Source: Nocardia sp. NBC_00403 (GTDB taxonomy: Bacteria; Actinomycetota; Actinomycetes; Mycobacteriales; Mycobacteriaceae). Taken from it: 64,000 bases of DNA. The notes under the pieces are model-generated. The model searched no databases. It was given only the letters and a program-made list of their open reading frames with translations, and was not told where the DNA came from. The position numbers were made by a program, and so were the translations under genes. Below, one piece after another: positions 43,501 through 52,856 of the stretch (position 1 is its first letter; every line of letters starts with the position of its first letter). The stretch covers positions 2,790,001-2,854,000 of the forward strand of contig NZ_CP107939.1 in the NCBI RefSeq assembly GCF_036046055.1. The letters are read 5' to 3'.

Positions 43501-46500
43501 CCGCCGACCGGCGCGACCCTCGTCGAGACGACAGGGCCGGATGTCGAGGACTCCTACCTGGAGCTCAGCGTGCCGCTGCTGGGGCGCGACGCTGTGCGCA
43601 TCCGGATCACCGTGCCGGTCACCACCTTCAACGGCGGCGCTCCCGTCGTCACCGAGGCCGACGCCGACGCCGCCATGTCCGCGTTGCTCGCGGTCGCTGC
43701 GGGGCAGTCGCTTCCGGAGATGAAGAGCAAGGTTGCACACCTGAATGTGGCGTGGACCCCCGACCTCATCGCCGATCATGCGGGTGTCACCGGCTCCGGC
43801 CTGCCCGCAACCCTGAGCACGCTCGGCCGTACCGTTCCCGACGTCCTCGTCGGCGCCTGCTGGCCCGCCGTGTTCGCGGTGCTCGGCGCGGCGCGCAGCG
43901 CGTCCGGCGACAGCGTTATCGAGGGCATGCTCGACCTGGTCCATCTCGACCACCAGGTCGCGCTGATCGGTGAATTGCCCACCGAAACCAGTGTTCTCGT
44001 GGTCCGCGCCGAGGCGGGCGAGACCATCGACACCGACCTCGGCCGCGTGGTCGAGGTGCACGTGAAGATCACCGGCATGCTCGACAAGCCCGAAACCGGG
44101 ATGTCCATGCCGACCCTCGCGACGCTCACCGAACGCTTCGCCATCCGCGGCCGCAACGGCGCGGGCGAGCTGACCGACCCGCCGCGCGCCGCGGGCACGT
44201 TGTCCGACGCGGCCACCGACACTCCGCGCAGGCGCCGCCGCGACGTCACGATGGTGGCGCCGCGCGCCATGCACGCCTTCGCGGCGGTCTCCGGCGACCA
44301 CAACCCCATCCACACCAGCGTCGCCGCAGCCAAGCTCGCCGGCCTCGGCAGCCCGATCGTGCACGGCATGTGGCTCTCGGCCGCCGCGCAGCACGCGGTG
44401 TCGGCGCTCGACCCGTCGGCCACCGTGCCTGCCAGGACGCTGACGGCGTGGACCACCCGGTTCCTCGGCATGGTGCGTCCCGGTGCGGAGATCGACGTAC
44501 GGGTCGAGCGGATCGCGGTCGACGCGGGCAGCGAGATCGTCGAGGTGTCCTGCCGGACCGACGGCGACCTGGTGATGACCGCGACCGGTCGCACCGCGGC
44601 GCCCAAGACCGTCTACGCCTTCCCGGGCCAGGGCATTCAGCGCAAGGGTATGGGCTTGGATGCCCGCGCCCGCTCCAAGGCCGCCAAGGACATCTGGGAG
44701 CGCGCCGACAAGCACACCCGTGCGGCGCTCGGCTTCTCGATCCTCGCGGTCGTGCGCGACAACCCGACCTACCTCAAGGCGCGTGGTGTCGAGCACCGTC
44801 ACCCGGACGGTGTGCTGCACCTGACCCAGTTCACGCAGGTCGCGATGGCGGTGCTCGGTGTCGCCCAGGTCGCCGAGCTGCGCGAGGCGGGGGCCTACGT
44901 CGAAGGCGCCATGCTGGCCGGACATTCGGTCGGCGAGTACAACGCCCTCGCGGCGGTCGCGGGCGTGCTGCCGCTGGAGGCGGTGCTGGAGGTTGTCTTC
45001 CAGCGCGGTTCCGCCATGCACGAACTGGTGCCGCGTGATGCGCAGGGCCGCAGCGACTACCGGATGGCCGCTATCCGGCCCTCGCAGATCGGGCTGCCCG
45101 ACGACGAGGTCGTCGGTTTCGTCTCCGGCATCGGTGCACAGACCGGTGAGTTCCTCGAGGTCGTCAACCTGAATCTGCGCGGCTCGCAGTACGCGATCGC
45201 GGGCACCGTCGCAGGTCTCGAAGCCCTCGAGACCGAGATCGACCGGCGCCGTGCGGAATTCGGTGGAAAGCGCGCGTTCATCCTGGTGCCCGGCATCGAT
45301 GTGCCGTTCCACTCCACCGTGCTGCGCGAGGGCGTTCCCGAGTTCCGGCAGAAGCTCGAGCAGCTGCTGCCGGAGGATCTGCACCCGGAAATCCTGCTCG
45401 GGCGCTACATTCCGAACCTGGTGCCCAAGCCCTTCTCGCTGGAGCAGGCCTTCATCCAGGAGATCGCGGATCTGGTGCCCTCCGAGCCGCTCGCCGCGGT
45501 GCTCGCCGACTTCGACAGCTGGGCTGCGCGGCCGACCGAGCTCTGCCGAGTGGTGCTGGTCGAGCTGCTCGCGTGGCAGTTCGCCAGCCCGGTCCGCTGG
45601 ATCGAAACCCAGGACCTGCTGTTCGCCGACGCCGCACACGGTGGTCTCGGTGTGGAGCGCTTCGTCGAGATCGGCCTCGGCGCCACCCCGACGGTGGCGA
45701 ACCTGGCCAGTCAGACACTGAAGCTGCCCGCCTTCGCCACCGCGACGGTGGAGGTGCTCAACATCGAGCGCGAGGCCGGCGTCGTCTACTCGACCGACAC
45801 CGATCCCGCGCCCGTCGACGAACCCGCCGACGAGCCGACCGCATCCGCGTCGGTGGCCACTGCTGCCGCCGCCGCGCCGGTCGCCGCGCCCGCGCCGAGC
45901 TCGGGTGGCCCGCGTCCGGACGACATCGCCTTCAGCGCGGCCGACGCGACTCGGGTGCTCATCGCGCTGTGGACGAAGCTGCGGCTGGACCAGATCGGCC
46001 CGGTCGACACTATCGAGGGTCTGTGCGACGGTGTCTCCTCCCGGCGTAACCAGCTGCTCGTCGACCTCGGCTCGGAGCTGTCGCTCGGCGCCATCGACGG
46101 CGCGGCGGACGCCGATATGGGTGCGCTGTCCGCGACCGTCGAGCGCCTGGCCCGCACCTACAAGCCGTTCGGCTCGGTGCTGTCGGATTCCATCGGCGAC
46201 CACCTGCGCAAGGTGTTCGGCCCGTCCGGCAAGCGGCCCGCCGCGATCGCCGAGCGCGTCAAGAAGGTCTGGGAGCTCGGCGACGGCTGGGCCAACCATG
46301 TGACCGCCGAGGTGTCGCTCGGCACCCGTGAGGGTGCCAGCGTGCGCGGCGGTGAGCTCGGCGGGCTGGTGTCCGGCGCGCTGAGCGACGCGGCGTCGGT
46401 CGACGCGGCGATCGACTCCGCGGTCCAGGCCGTCGCGGCCCGGCGCGGTGTCGCGGTGTCGCTGCCCAGCGCAGGCGGCGGTGGCGGTGCCACGGTCGAC

Positions 46501-49500
46501 GCGGCCGCACTCGGCGAGTTCACCGAGCAGATCACCGGGCGCGACGGCGTGCTGGCGACAGCCGCTCGGGTGGTGCTCGAGCAGCTCGGCCTGACCGAGC
46601 AGGTCTCGGCACCGGAGGCGAGCGACGATTCGCTGGTCGACCTGGTCTCGGCGGAACTCGGTTCGGACTGGCCGCGACTGGTCGCCCCGGCCTTCGACGC
46701 GCGCAAGGCGGTGCTGATCGACGACCGCTGGGCCACCGCACGCGAGGACCTGGCGAAGCTGTGGCTGCTCGATGACGCCGGCTCGGGCGAGGGTCCGGTC
46801 GTCGGATTCCTCGGCGCGGGCGAAGCTGTTGCCGCACAGGCGAACTGGTGGCGTGAGCGGGCCAAGCACGAGGCGCGCTCGGTGCTCGCCCGGCTCTACG
46901 AGCGCATCGCCGAGGCCGCGCTGAGCACCGAAGAGGCCGGCCTGTGGTCGTCGGACATCGCCGTGATCACCGGTGCGAGCAAGGGATCCATCGCGGCCTC
47001 GGTCGCGGGACGGCTGCTCGGTGGCGGCGCGACCGTCGTCGTCACCACCTCCGGCCTGAACGACGAGCGGCTCGGCTTCTACCGGAAGCTCTACCGCGAG
47101 AACGCCAGGCACGGCGCAGCTCTGTGGGTCGTCCCGGCGAACATGGCCTCCTACCAGGACATCGACGCACTGATCGACTGGGTCGGCACCGAGCAGGTCG
47201 ACAACGCGGGCGGCGCGAAGATCAAGACCAAGGACGCCATGACGCCGACCCTGCTGCTGCCGTTCGCGGCGCCGCGGGTGGCCGGTGACCTCGCCGACGC
47301 GGGCGCCCGCGCCGAAATGGAAATGCGTGTCCTGCTCTGGTCGGTAGAGAAGCTCATCGGCGGGCTGTCCAAGCTCGGCGCCGACCACGACGTCGACGCG
47401 AAACTGCATGTGGTGCTTCCGGGTTCGCCCAACCGCGGCATGTTCGGCGGCGACGGCGCCTACGGCGAGTCCAAGGCGGCGCTCGACGCGGTTGTCGCCA
47501 AGTGGCGGGCCGAGAAGTCCTGGTCGGCACGGGTCACCCTGGTACATGCGCTGATCGGCTGGGTGCGCGGCACCGGGCTGATGGGCCACAACGATCCGAT
47601 GGTCGAGGCGGTCGAAAAGGCCGGCGTGCAAACCTGGTCCACCGCGGAGATGGCCGACGAACTGCTCAAGTGGTGCACCTCGCGGGCTCGTCAGGTGACT
47701 GCTACCGGCCCCCAGCAGATCGACCTGACCGGCGGACTCGCGCGGGCGAAGCTCGACCTGCCCGCGCTGGCCAAGCAGGCACAAACCGAATCTTCCCCCG
47801 AAACTGAACAACCACATTCGACTTCCATCGCTGCCTTGCCTGCGCCGCCGACTATGACTTCGGCCTTGCCGGTGCCCGAATGGGGAACTGTCACCGCCGA
47901 TCTCGCCGACATGGTGGTCATCGTCGGCGCCGGTGAGCTCGGCCCGTACGGGTCTTCGCGCACCCGGTTCGAGATGGAGGTCGAAGACGAGCTCTCGGCC
48001 GCGGGCGTGCTGGAGCTGGCCTGGACCACCGGCATGGTCAGCTGGGAGAACGATCCCAAGCCCGGCTGGTACGACGCCGAATCCGGTGACTACGTGCCCG
48101 AATCCGAGCTGGCCGAGAAGTACCACGACGCGGTGGTCGCGCGCTGCGGCGTGCGCCGCTACGGCGACGACGGCGCCATGATCGACAACACCTCGCCGCT
48201 GATGACATCGGTATTCCTCGACCAGGACCTGTCGTTCACCGTTGGCAGCGAGGCCGAGGCCCGCTCCTTCCATGCCGCGGACCCCGAGCACACCGTGATC
48301 GTGCCGGCGCCGGAATCCGGCGACTGGACGGTTACCCGCAAGGCAGGCACCGAGATCCGGGTGCCGCGCCGGGCGAAGATCTCGCGGACCGTCGGCGGTC
48401 AGATCCCCACCGGCTGGGATCCGACTATCTGGGGCATCTCGGCCGATATGGCGAGCTCGGTGGACCGGGTGGCGCTGTGGAACATCGTCACCACCGTCGA
48501 TGCGTTCATCAGCTCGGGGTTCAGCCCGGTCGAACTGATGCGCTGGGTGCACCCGTCGATGGTGGCCAACACCCAGGGCACCGGTATGGGTGGCATGTCC
48601 GCGATGCGCTCGCTGTACATCGACTCGCTGCTCGGGGAGCCGACGCCGAACGACATCCTGCAGGAGGCCCTGCCGAATGTGGCGCTGGCGCACGTGGTTC
48701 AGTCCTACGTCGGCAGCTACGGCGCGATGGTGCATCCGGTGGCGGCCTGCGCGACCGCCGCGGTGTCGGTCGAGGAAGGCGTCGACAAGATCCGGCTCGG
48801 GAAGGCCGAACTGGTGGTGGCCGGCGGGTTCGACGATCTCGGCATCGAGGGCATCAAGGGCTTCGGTGACATGTCCGCGACCGCCGACTCGGCGGCCATG
48901 AGCGCCAAGGGCATCAGCGACCGGTACTTCTCCCGCGCCAACGACCGTCGTCGCGGTGGGTTCGTGGAATCGCAGGGTGGCGGCACCGTGCTGCTCGCCC
49001 GCGGTGACGTGGCGGTGGAAATGGGCCTTCCGGTCCTCGGCGTGGTGGCCTGGGCACAGTCCTTCGGCGACGGTGTGCACACCTCGATTCCGGCACCTGG
49101 CCTCGGCGCGCTCGGCGCGGGCCGCGGTGGCCGGGAATCCCGGTTCGCTACCGAGCTGCGCAAGCTCGGCGTCGGTCCGGACGACATCGCGGTGATCTCC
49201 AAGCACGACACCTCGACCGCGGCCAACGATCCCAACGAGTCGGAGTTGCACGAGCGGCTTGCCGATGCGATCGGTCGTTCGGCGGGCGCACCGCTGTTCG
49301 TCGTCTCGCAGAAGAGCCTGACCGGGCACGCCAAGGGTGGCGCGGCGGCCTTCCAGCTCATCGGCCTGTGCCAGGTGCTCGAGCAGGGTGTCATTCCGCC
49401 GAACCGCAGCCTGGACTGCGTCGACGACAAGATGCAGGCTTACCCGCACCTGGTGTGGGCGCGCGAACCGCTGCGCTTCGGCGACCGGTACCCGCTCAAG

Positions 49501-49878
49501 GCCGGTCTGGTCACCTCGCTCGGCTTCGGGCATGTGTCGGGTCTGCTCGCGGTGGTGCATCCCGAGGCCTTCGTCCAAGCGATCGAGCCGAAACAGCGTG
49601 CGGAGTACCAGCGTCGGGCGCAGGAGCGGCAGCTCGCGGGAAGGCAGCGGATCACCGAGGCCATGTGCGGTGGCGCCGCGCTGTACGAGCGGCCGGCCGA
49701 TCGGCGCCTCGGCGCAGATGGCACGCCCGCCAAGCAGATTCGGCAGCTGGAGGCCGATGTGCTGCTGTCCGCGGAGGCACGCCTCGCGGCCGACGGCACG
49801 TACCGTGCCGACGGCTGGGGCTGCAATACCGGCCGGGGCGCGGATGATTCGCGCGCGGCCGGGCGCGCGGAGTCGTAG
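40522..49878 (+). CDS. fas: type I fatty acid synthase (bacterial FAS-I)
   Basis: Single-chain fatty acid synthase of 3118 residues, normal for mycolata (about 3070 in M. tuberculosis). Order read by motif: acetyltransferase (GHSQG, Ser162), enoyl reductase (LLAGMTPTTVDAKI near 434), MaoC-like dehydratase (SGDHNPIHTS near 1257), malonyl/palmitoyl transferase (AGHSVGEYN, Ser1469), ACP (DGVSSRRNQ, likely phosphopantetheine Ser1839), ketoreductase (ITGASKGSIAAS near 2150), ketosynthase (CATAAVS, Cys2743; KHDTSTAANDPN, His2895; KSLTGHAKGG, His2936). It makes acyl-CoAs for membrane lipids and mycolic acid precursors. TTG at 40522 is chosen because the protein then begins (M)TINEST like mycobacterial FAS (MTIHE) and GGAGAAGGAAG precedes it; an in-frame ATG at 40492 would overlap that site. 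acpS follows after 11 bases. Confidence 0.97.
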   Translation: MTINESTEAGTARSAKVAAPTKAGGARSPLLDRLLGGTPYALAFGGQGAQWLRELEEIGRDSALEPELTALVNEAAALLEPVAAQLLVVRPVGFDPVGWMLEEELADGDEGEASAAPSEQVLRSAVVSMPGVLLTQLAALRALRLQGLDPVENAPVAVIGHSQGRLAATAVETGGQRDAELLAMAQLIGAAAGLVARRRGLMPVGERSPMVAVSNVDPEQLRAVVAEVSEGVDPAAAAVVSIRNGRRRAVLSGTPTQLERVRQRCAQIHDEQSRERDAKTRGGAVFAPVFEDIAVDVAFHHPALADTVDLVAGWATQCGIDAELAGALAQQILVDPIDWVETVDGVVAAGAQWILDLGPGDLLSRLTGGSLKGTGVGTVAAATRAGQRELLTPGAAPEVAAPWASFAPRPVRLPNGRIVVETAFTKLTGRSPILLAGMTPTTVDAKIVAAAANAGHWAELAGGGQVTEQIFADRVAELKTLLHPGRSVQFNSLFLDPYLWKLQLGGKRLVQKARVAGAPFDGVIVTAGIPELEEAVALIEELTEVGISHVAFKPGTVAQIRAVLRIADEVPNYPVIMHIEGGRAGGHHSWEDLDDLLLATYAELRNRDNVVICVGGGIGTPERATEYLTGEWAVPHGYPVMPLDGVLVGTAAMATLEATTAPEVKQLLVDTPGTPDWVGAGTANGGMASGRSQLGADIHEIDNAASRTGRLLDEVAGDADAVAERRDEIIAALNATAKPYFGDLTTMTYLEWLERYVELAVGLDRRKDFDCGSDLGDAFLEATRSVWLDITWRDRFADMVRRTESRLNPADRGEIETLFAGDDAFESPVEALCTLKQRYPAAEETLLHPADVPFFISLCKTPGKPVNFVPVVDGDVRRWWRSDSLWQAHDPRYSADQVCVIPGTVAVAGITRVDEPVGELLDRFEKDAAYSLVRAGVVPVAIDGRRTAGVTSGAIDTVLAAPDVEWSGRTTINPVHRLGDIAEWTVDGQGALHPPTGATLVETTGPDVEDSYLELSVPLLGRDAVRIRITVPVTTFNGGAPVVTEADADAAMSALLAVAAGQSLPEMKSKVAHLNVAWTPDLIADHAGVTGSGLPATLSTLGRTVPDVLVGACWPAVFAVLGAARSASGDSVIEGMLDLVHLDHQVALIGELPTETSVLVVRAEAGETIDTDLGRVVEVHVKITGMLDKPETGMSMPTLATLTERFAIRGRNGAGELTDPPRAAGTLSDAATDTPRRRRRDVTMVAPRAMHAFAAVSGDHNPIHTSVAAAKLAGLGSPIVHGMWLSAAAQHAVSALDPSATVPARTLTAWTTRFLGMVRPGAEIDVRVERIAVDAGSEIVEVSCRTDGDLVMTATGRTAAPKTVYAFPGQGIQRKGMGLDARARSKAAKDIWERADKHTRAALGFSILAVVRDNPTYLKARGVEHRHPDGVLHLTQFTQVAMAVLGVAQVAELREAGAYVEGAMLAGHSVGEYNALAAVAGVLPLEAVLEVVFQRGSAMHELVPRDAQGRSDYRMAAIRPSQIGLPDDEVVGFVSGIGAQTGEFLEVVNLNLRGSQYAIAGTVAGLEALETEIDRRRAEFGGKRAFILVPGIDVPFHSTVLREGVPEFRQKLEQLLPEDLHPEILLGRYIPNLVPKPFSLEQAFIQEIADLVPSEPLAAVLADFDSWAARPTELCRVVLVELLAWQFASPVRWIETQDLLFADAAHGGLGVERFVEIGLGATPTVANLASQTLKLPAFATATVEVLNIEREAGVVYSTDTDPAPVDEPADEPTASASVATAAAAAPVAAPAPSSGGPRPDDIAFSAADATRVLIALWTKLRLDQIGPVDTIEGLCDGVSSRRNQLLVDLGSELSLGAIDGAADADMGALSATVERLARTYKPFGSVLSDSIGDHLRKVFGPSGKRPAAIAERVKKVWELGDGWANHVTAEVSLGTREGASVRGGELGGLVSGALSDAASVDAAIDSAVQAVAARRGVAVSLPSAGGGGGATVDAAALGEFTEQITGRDGVLATAARVVLEQLGLTEQVSAPEASDDSLVDLVSAELGSDWPRLVAPAFDARKAVLIDDRWATAREDLAKLWLLDDAGSGEGPVVGFLGAGEAVAAQANWWRERAKHEARSVLARLYERIAEAALSTEEAGLWSSDIAVITGASKGSIAASVAGRLLGGGATVVVTTSGLNDERLGFYRKLYRENARHGAALWVVPANMASYQDIDALIDWVGTEQVDNAGGAKIKTKDAMTPTLLLPFAAPRVAGDLADAGARAEMEMRVLLWSVEKLIGGLSKLGADHDVDAKLHVVLPGSPNRGMFGGDGAYGESKAALDAVVAKWRAEKSWSARVTLVHALIGWVRGTGLMGHNDPMVEAVEKAGVQTWSTAEMADELLKWCTSRARQVTATGPQQIDLTGGLARAKLDLPALAKQAQTESSPETEQPHSTSIAALPAPPTMTSALPVPEWGTVTADLADMVVIVGAGELGPYGSSRTRFEMEVEDELSAAGVLELAWTTGMVSWENDPKPGWYDAESGDYVPESELAEKYHDAVVARCGVRRYGDDGAMIDNTSPLMTSVFLDQDLSFTVGSEAEARSFHAADPEHTVIVPAPESGDWTVTRKAGTEIRVPRRAKISRTVGGQIPTGWDPTIWGISADMASSVDRVALWNIVTTVDAFISSGFSPVELMRWVHPSMVANTQGTGMGGMSAMRSLYIDSLLGEPTPNDILQEALPNVALAHVVQSYVGSYGAMVHPVAACATAAVSVEEGVDKIRLGKAELVVAGGFDDLGIEGIKGFGDMSATADSAAMSAKGISDRYFSRANDRRRGGFVESQGGGTVLLARGDVAVEMGLPVLGVVAWAQSFGDGVHTSIPAPGLGALGAGRGGRESRFATELRKLGVGPDDIAVISKHDTSTAANDPNESELHERLADAIGRSAGAPLFVVSQKSLTGHAKGGAAAFQLIGLCQVLEQGVIPPNRSLDCVDDKMQAYPHLVWAREPLRFGDRYPLKAGLVTSLGFGHVSGLLAVVHPEAFVQAIEPKQRAEYQRRAQERQLAGRQRITEAMCGGAALYERPADRRLGADGTPAKQIRQLEADVLLSAEARLAADGTYRADGWGCNTGRGADDSRAAGRAES

Positions 49879-49889
49879 GCTTCGCCCCT

Positions 49890-50327
49890 GTGACGATCCT
49901 CGGTATCGGCCTGGACTTGGTAACCATCTCCGAGTTCTCCGAACAGCTGCAAAGGTCCGGAACCACCATGCTCCGGGAGAGTTTCACCGCGGGTGAGCGG
50001 CGCTACTGCCAGAGCAAGGGAACCGACCCCGCTCGCAGTTACGCAGCACGGTGGGCGGCGAAAGAGGCGGTGCTCAAGGCATGGGCATCGTCTCGGTTCG
50101 CCCGCCGCCCGCAGATCGGGGACAACCCGTACCCCCTGATCGAAGTGGTCAACGACGCGTGGGGAAGGCCGAGCATCAAGCTGCACGGCCTCGCCGCCGA
50201 ATTCCTGCCCCGGGTAAGGGTTCACCTGTCGTTGACCCACGACGGCGACACCGCCGCCGCCATGGTCGTCCTGGAAGACCCGGGCGAACTGGCCGATCTC
50301 ATCGATGGCCGCGAAGCGAGCGGCTAG
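49890..50327 (+). CDS. acpS: holo-[acyl-carrier-protein] synthase
   Basis: 4'-phosphopantetheinyl transferase of 145 residues that loads CoA-derived phosphopantetheine on carrier proteins. Magnesium-binding GIGLDLV (Asp9) and RWAAKEAVLKAW (Glu59) are intact, and the C-terminus has HLSLTHDGDTAAAMVVLE. GTG start, 11 bases after the fas stop, so it is co-transcribed with fas and its first client is the FAS-I ACP domain. It is the only such enzyme in the window; NRPS carriers usually need a separate Sfp-type enzyme. Confidence 0.95.
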   Translation: MTILGIGLDLVTISEFSEQLQRSGTTMLRESFTAGERRYCQSKGTDPARSYAARWAAKEAVLKAWASSRFARRPQIGDNPYPLIEVVNDAWGRPSIKLHGLAAEFLPRVRVHLSLTHDGDTAAAMVVLEDPGELADLIDGREASG

Positions 50328-50345
50328 TCGCGATAACCCGCTCCG

Positions 50346-51044
50346 CTAGCGTTCGCTGGCGGAGCGGGATTCTTTTTCGGCGACCAGCAGGTAGGCGACC
50401 ATCAGCCGCTTGAGCTCGGAGACGGCCTCGGCATGGCTTTGCTCGTCCTGAACAGAGAAGTTCAGCATCGAGTACACGACGTGCACGAGCACCTCGGCCA
50501 TCATGGAACGCCGCGACCGCGGGGTGCGCGGGGTCAATGGCCGCAGCATCCGGGAGATGACTTCGGCGAATTCTTTCTCGTGAATCGCACCGGTGGCTCG
50601 CGTCGACGGTGTCGACTGCATGGCGAGCCAGACCTCGCGCCGCGACGGGTCGGTCATCCACAGGTTGGCCAAATGGTCGACGAACTGGTTCATGTGCCGC
50701 AACCAGTCCAGCGACGGAATCTCGCCGTGGAAATCGGCTAGTTCCTGGGAAACGGCAACGAGGTCTTGGCGATTCAGCTCGCAGACGATGACATATTTGT
50801 TGGCGAAGAACTGATACAGCGTGCCGATCGGCACCTCGGCCCGCGCCGCCACCTCTTCACAGGTGAACGACTCGAACCCGACCTCGACGAGCAGTTCACG
50901 AGACGCCTGCAACAGTGCGTCGAACTTGCGTTTGCTGCGTTCCTGCGTCGGTCGACGCCGCGGCATGAGCTCCTGTGGGTCGTCCTGCAGGTCCAGCGCA
51001 GGGTCCAGACGTCGCTTAGACCTGGCCTCCGTGCGTACATCCAC
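50346..51044 (-). CDS. TetR family regulator next to fas-acpS
   Basis: TetR protein of 232 residues with an N-terminal basic extension, recognition region VAARAEVPIGTLYQFFANK (about 66-84) and a C-terminal helical domain including LWMTDPSRREVWLAMQSTP. It converges on acpS, leaving 18 bases. Local position makes it a candidate regulator of fas, but its helix differs from mycobacterial FasR, which is encoded elsewhere in those genomes, so this is not assumed. GTG at 51044 is the longest start; an internal ATG at residue 27 (MPRRRPTQER) is plausible too. Confidence 0.82.
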   Translation of the reverse strand: MDVRTEARSKRRLDPALDLQDDPQELMPRRRPTQERSKRKFDALLQASRELLVEVGFESFTCEEVAARAEVPIGTLYQFFANKYVIVCELNRQDLVAVSQELADFHGEIPSLDWLRHMNQFVDHLANLWMTDPSRREVWLAMQSTPSTRATGAIHEKEFAEVISRMLRPLTPRTPRSRRSMMAEVLVHVVYSMLNFSVQDEQSHAEAVSELKRLMVAYLLVAEKESRSASER

Positions 51045-51192
51045 GTATCCAGGCTAGCGGTAGGGACACACGCGCGACACGCGCACGGCGTCTGTGTGTT
51101 GAGGACTGTCACATTTCACCACCCATCCAAAGCCGGATGTGGCTGCGAACACATAAGCGAGCCTGCGTGCATCTTCATCGCGTTACTGCGCA

Positions 51193-51224
51193 GTGCGTCC
51201 CCCGCGCAGGCGGGGAAGGACCCG
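51193..51224. other. solitary type I-E CRISPR repeat-like sequence
   Basis: A 32-base stretch beginning GTGCGTCCCCCGCGCAGG closely resembles the actinobacterial I-E repeat consensus (GTGCTCCCCGCGCAGG..., then a CGGGGA arm). It has the hairpin CCCCGC/GCGGGG around GCAG. There is only one unit, no spacer array and no cas gene, so it may be a relic, a tracr-like orphan or a chance hairpin. Confidence 0.35.
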
Positions 51225-51261
51225 TTCGTGAGCTCGGCAAAACAATGGGAAGGCGTGGTCT

Positions 51262-52551
51262 GTGGTAGCTCGATCTGTGGTAACCCTAGGCGTTTCCACC
51301 GAACGCGGCGCTGTTCACGCGGTAGCTCTCGCCGATTCCAGCGAGAGACTACCTGAGCGCGTGCTGCTTCATCGGGTGGTAAAGACAGGCGGCGACAGCA
51401 AGGCGGAATTGGCCGACGCCGTCGAGATAGCAATGGATGTACTGGCCGCCGAACTGGGCCCGGAGCAGGAGATCGGCGGTGCGGCTGTCACTTACCGCGA
51501 TGCCGCCGAACGCCGGGCCATCGTCACCAGGCTGGCGTCCGGGCAGTGGCACTCGGCCTCGTTGGTGTCGGCGAAGGCCGCGCACCTCAACGTGGCAGGC
51601 GCCATGACGTGGCTGAACGAATTCGACGATCTGCTGATCTGCGATGTAGTTCCCGGCCATCAGGCGTTCACGCTGATCGACCGAAAACGCACCAGGGTTC
51701 TTGCGGCCAACAGCCACACCGGAGGTGCCGCGACCGCCGAGTCGATGGGTGCGGCTGTGACAGCCGCCTGGGATCAATTCGAAGCGGCCGAGGTACGACC
51801 GGATGCGGTGGTGCTGATCGGATCGGGTGCGCGTGCGGCGGCGGTCGTCGCCGCGGCGGACGGATTCGGTGCGCCGGTGATTGCGTGCAAGATCGCGGCA
51901 TCCGCGTCCGCGGTGGGTGCGGCGCTGTCCGCGATAGTCGACGTGGAGGCGTCCGGCCCAACGGTCGAGCGGGTGCACGACGTCCGTGGCGTTGTGGCGC
52001 TGTTCGCGGCGGCCAGTGTGCTTGCGGGTGGACTGGCCGTCGGCGGCATCTACGGGGCGGGCGGCTTCTCGCGGACGGCCAACAGCGCTGTCGTCGCGGA
52101 TGCGAGGGTAGCCGCGGATACGCGCGCGGTCGGCGGCGGGACCGGATCGACGAGTGGATCGACTGCGGGCTCGTCGGTAGCGCCCGGCGTGTACGACTTT
52201 CGTGATTCGGTGGGCCGAGGCCGGGGATCCACGATCGGTGAACTCGGCCTGAATCCGACCACGGTCGCGCCGGATCAGTACTCGGTGCAGCGATGGGGCA
52301 GCGGCCAGCAGGATCGTCCGCTGTCGCTCACACCGTCGGAGTCGGTCGCCGAGACCGAGTCCGGGGCGCAGCTGCTGCCCGGGGCGGGCATTCCGGCCGC
52401 CACCACGAAGGTCGGCGCACCGAACGCCACGATGTTGTTCCCGGGTGAGAGTCCGCCGCCCGCGGCGTTCACACCCGAGTCCTATCACTGGTGGGACAAC
52501 CACTTCCGCTTGATGCTGCAGTGGGCGTCGCAGCGGCTGCTGTCCACCTAG
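51262..52551 (+). CDS. DUF7159-like envelope protein with one membrane helix
   Basis: Protein of 429 residues typical of mycolata and of unknown function. Residues 1-230 form an ASKHA-like cytoplasmic domain (VVTLGVSTERGAVHAVALAD at the start, LLICDVVPGHQAFTLID, VVLIGSGARAAAVV). One transmembrane helix lies at about 240-265 (VVALFAAASVLAGGLAVGG). The remaining ~165 residues are Gly/Ser/Thr/Pro-rich and should be outside the membrane. GTG at 51262 with GGGAAGG upstream. It ends before a strong hairpin terminator at 52580 and stands alone. Confidence 0.72.
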   Translation: MVARSVVTLGVSTERGAVHAVALADSSERLPERVLLHRVVKTGGDSKAELADAVEIAMDVLAAELGPEQEIGGAAVTYRDAAERRAIVTRLASGQWHSASLVSAKAAHLNVAGAMTWLNEFDDLLICDVVPGHQAFTLIDRKRTRVLAANSHTGGAATAESMGAAVTAAWDQFEAAEVRPDAVVLIGSGARAAAVVAAADGFGAPVIACKIAASASAVGAALSAIVDVEASGPTVERVHDVRGVVALFAAASVLAGGLAVGGIYGAGGFSRTANSAVVADARVAADTRAVGGGTGSTSGSTAGSSVAPGVYDFRDSVGRGRGSTIGELGLNPTTVAPDQYSVQRWGSGQQDRPLSLTPSESVAETESGAQLLPGAGIPAATTKVGAPNATMLFPGESPPPAAFTPESYHWWDNHFRLMLQWASQRLLST

Positions 52552-52579
52552 GCGGCACTGCACCACAAGCGGAAACCAC

Positions 52580-52612
52580 GAAAGGTCCGGCGCTGCCAGC
52601 GTCGGACCTTTC
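52580..52612 (+). terminator. hairpin terminator after the DUF7159-like gene
   Basis: Arms GAAAGGTCCG (52580-52589) and CGGACCTTTC (52603-52612) with an inner CGCT/AGCG pairing, 28 bases after the stop; no long T run, as usual in high-GC actinomycetes. The following 240 bases up to the P450 gene show no gene beyond a short hydrophobic - strand frame. Confidence 0.8.
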
Positions 52613-52856
52613 GCTTGTTCAGTCCGCGGTGCGGCGGCCGGAACAGGACGCCTGCCGCGATGAACCCGGCCAGCGCGATGCCTTCTAGTCAGGTCCGCGC
52701 CCAAGGGTGTGCTGACATTTTGGATTCGCGCCAGCGGATTTCGCTGCGAGGCAGAGAATTCCGCTCGAGTCGATGCGGTCACCCGCCTGGCAGCACAATC
52801 GTCGAGCACGCATCGAAACGCGCCGTCAGAGGCCGATTACGCCACCGGAGACCTGC

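Noticed and set aside
40432..49578. 3048-codon - strand frame opposite fas
   Set aside because: Mirror of the fas coding strand with typical antisense composition and no motifs; fas is certain.
50346..51044. Calling this TetR gene fasR
   Set aside because: Its recognition helix differs from mycobacterial FasR as I recall it; position alone is not enough.
52616..52690. Short hydrophobic - strand frame (GIALAGFIAAGVLFRPP)
   Set aside because: About 25 codons without a start or context; could be the end of a lost membrane gene but cannot be supported.
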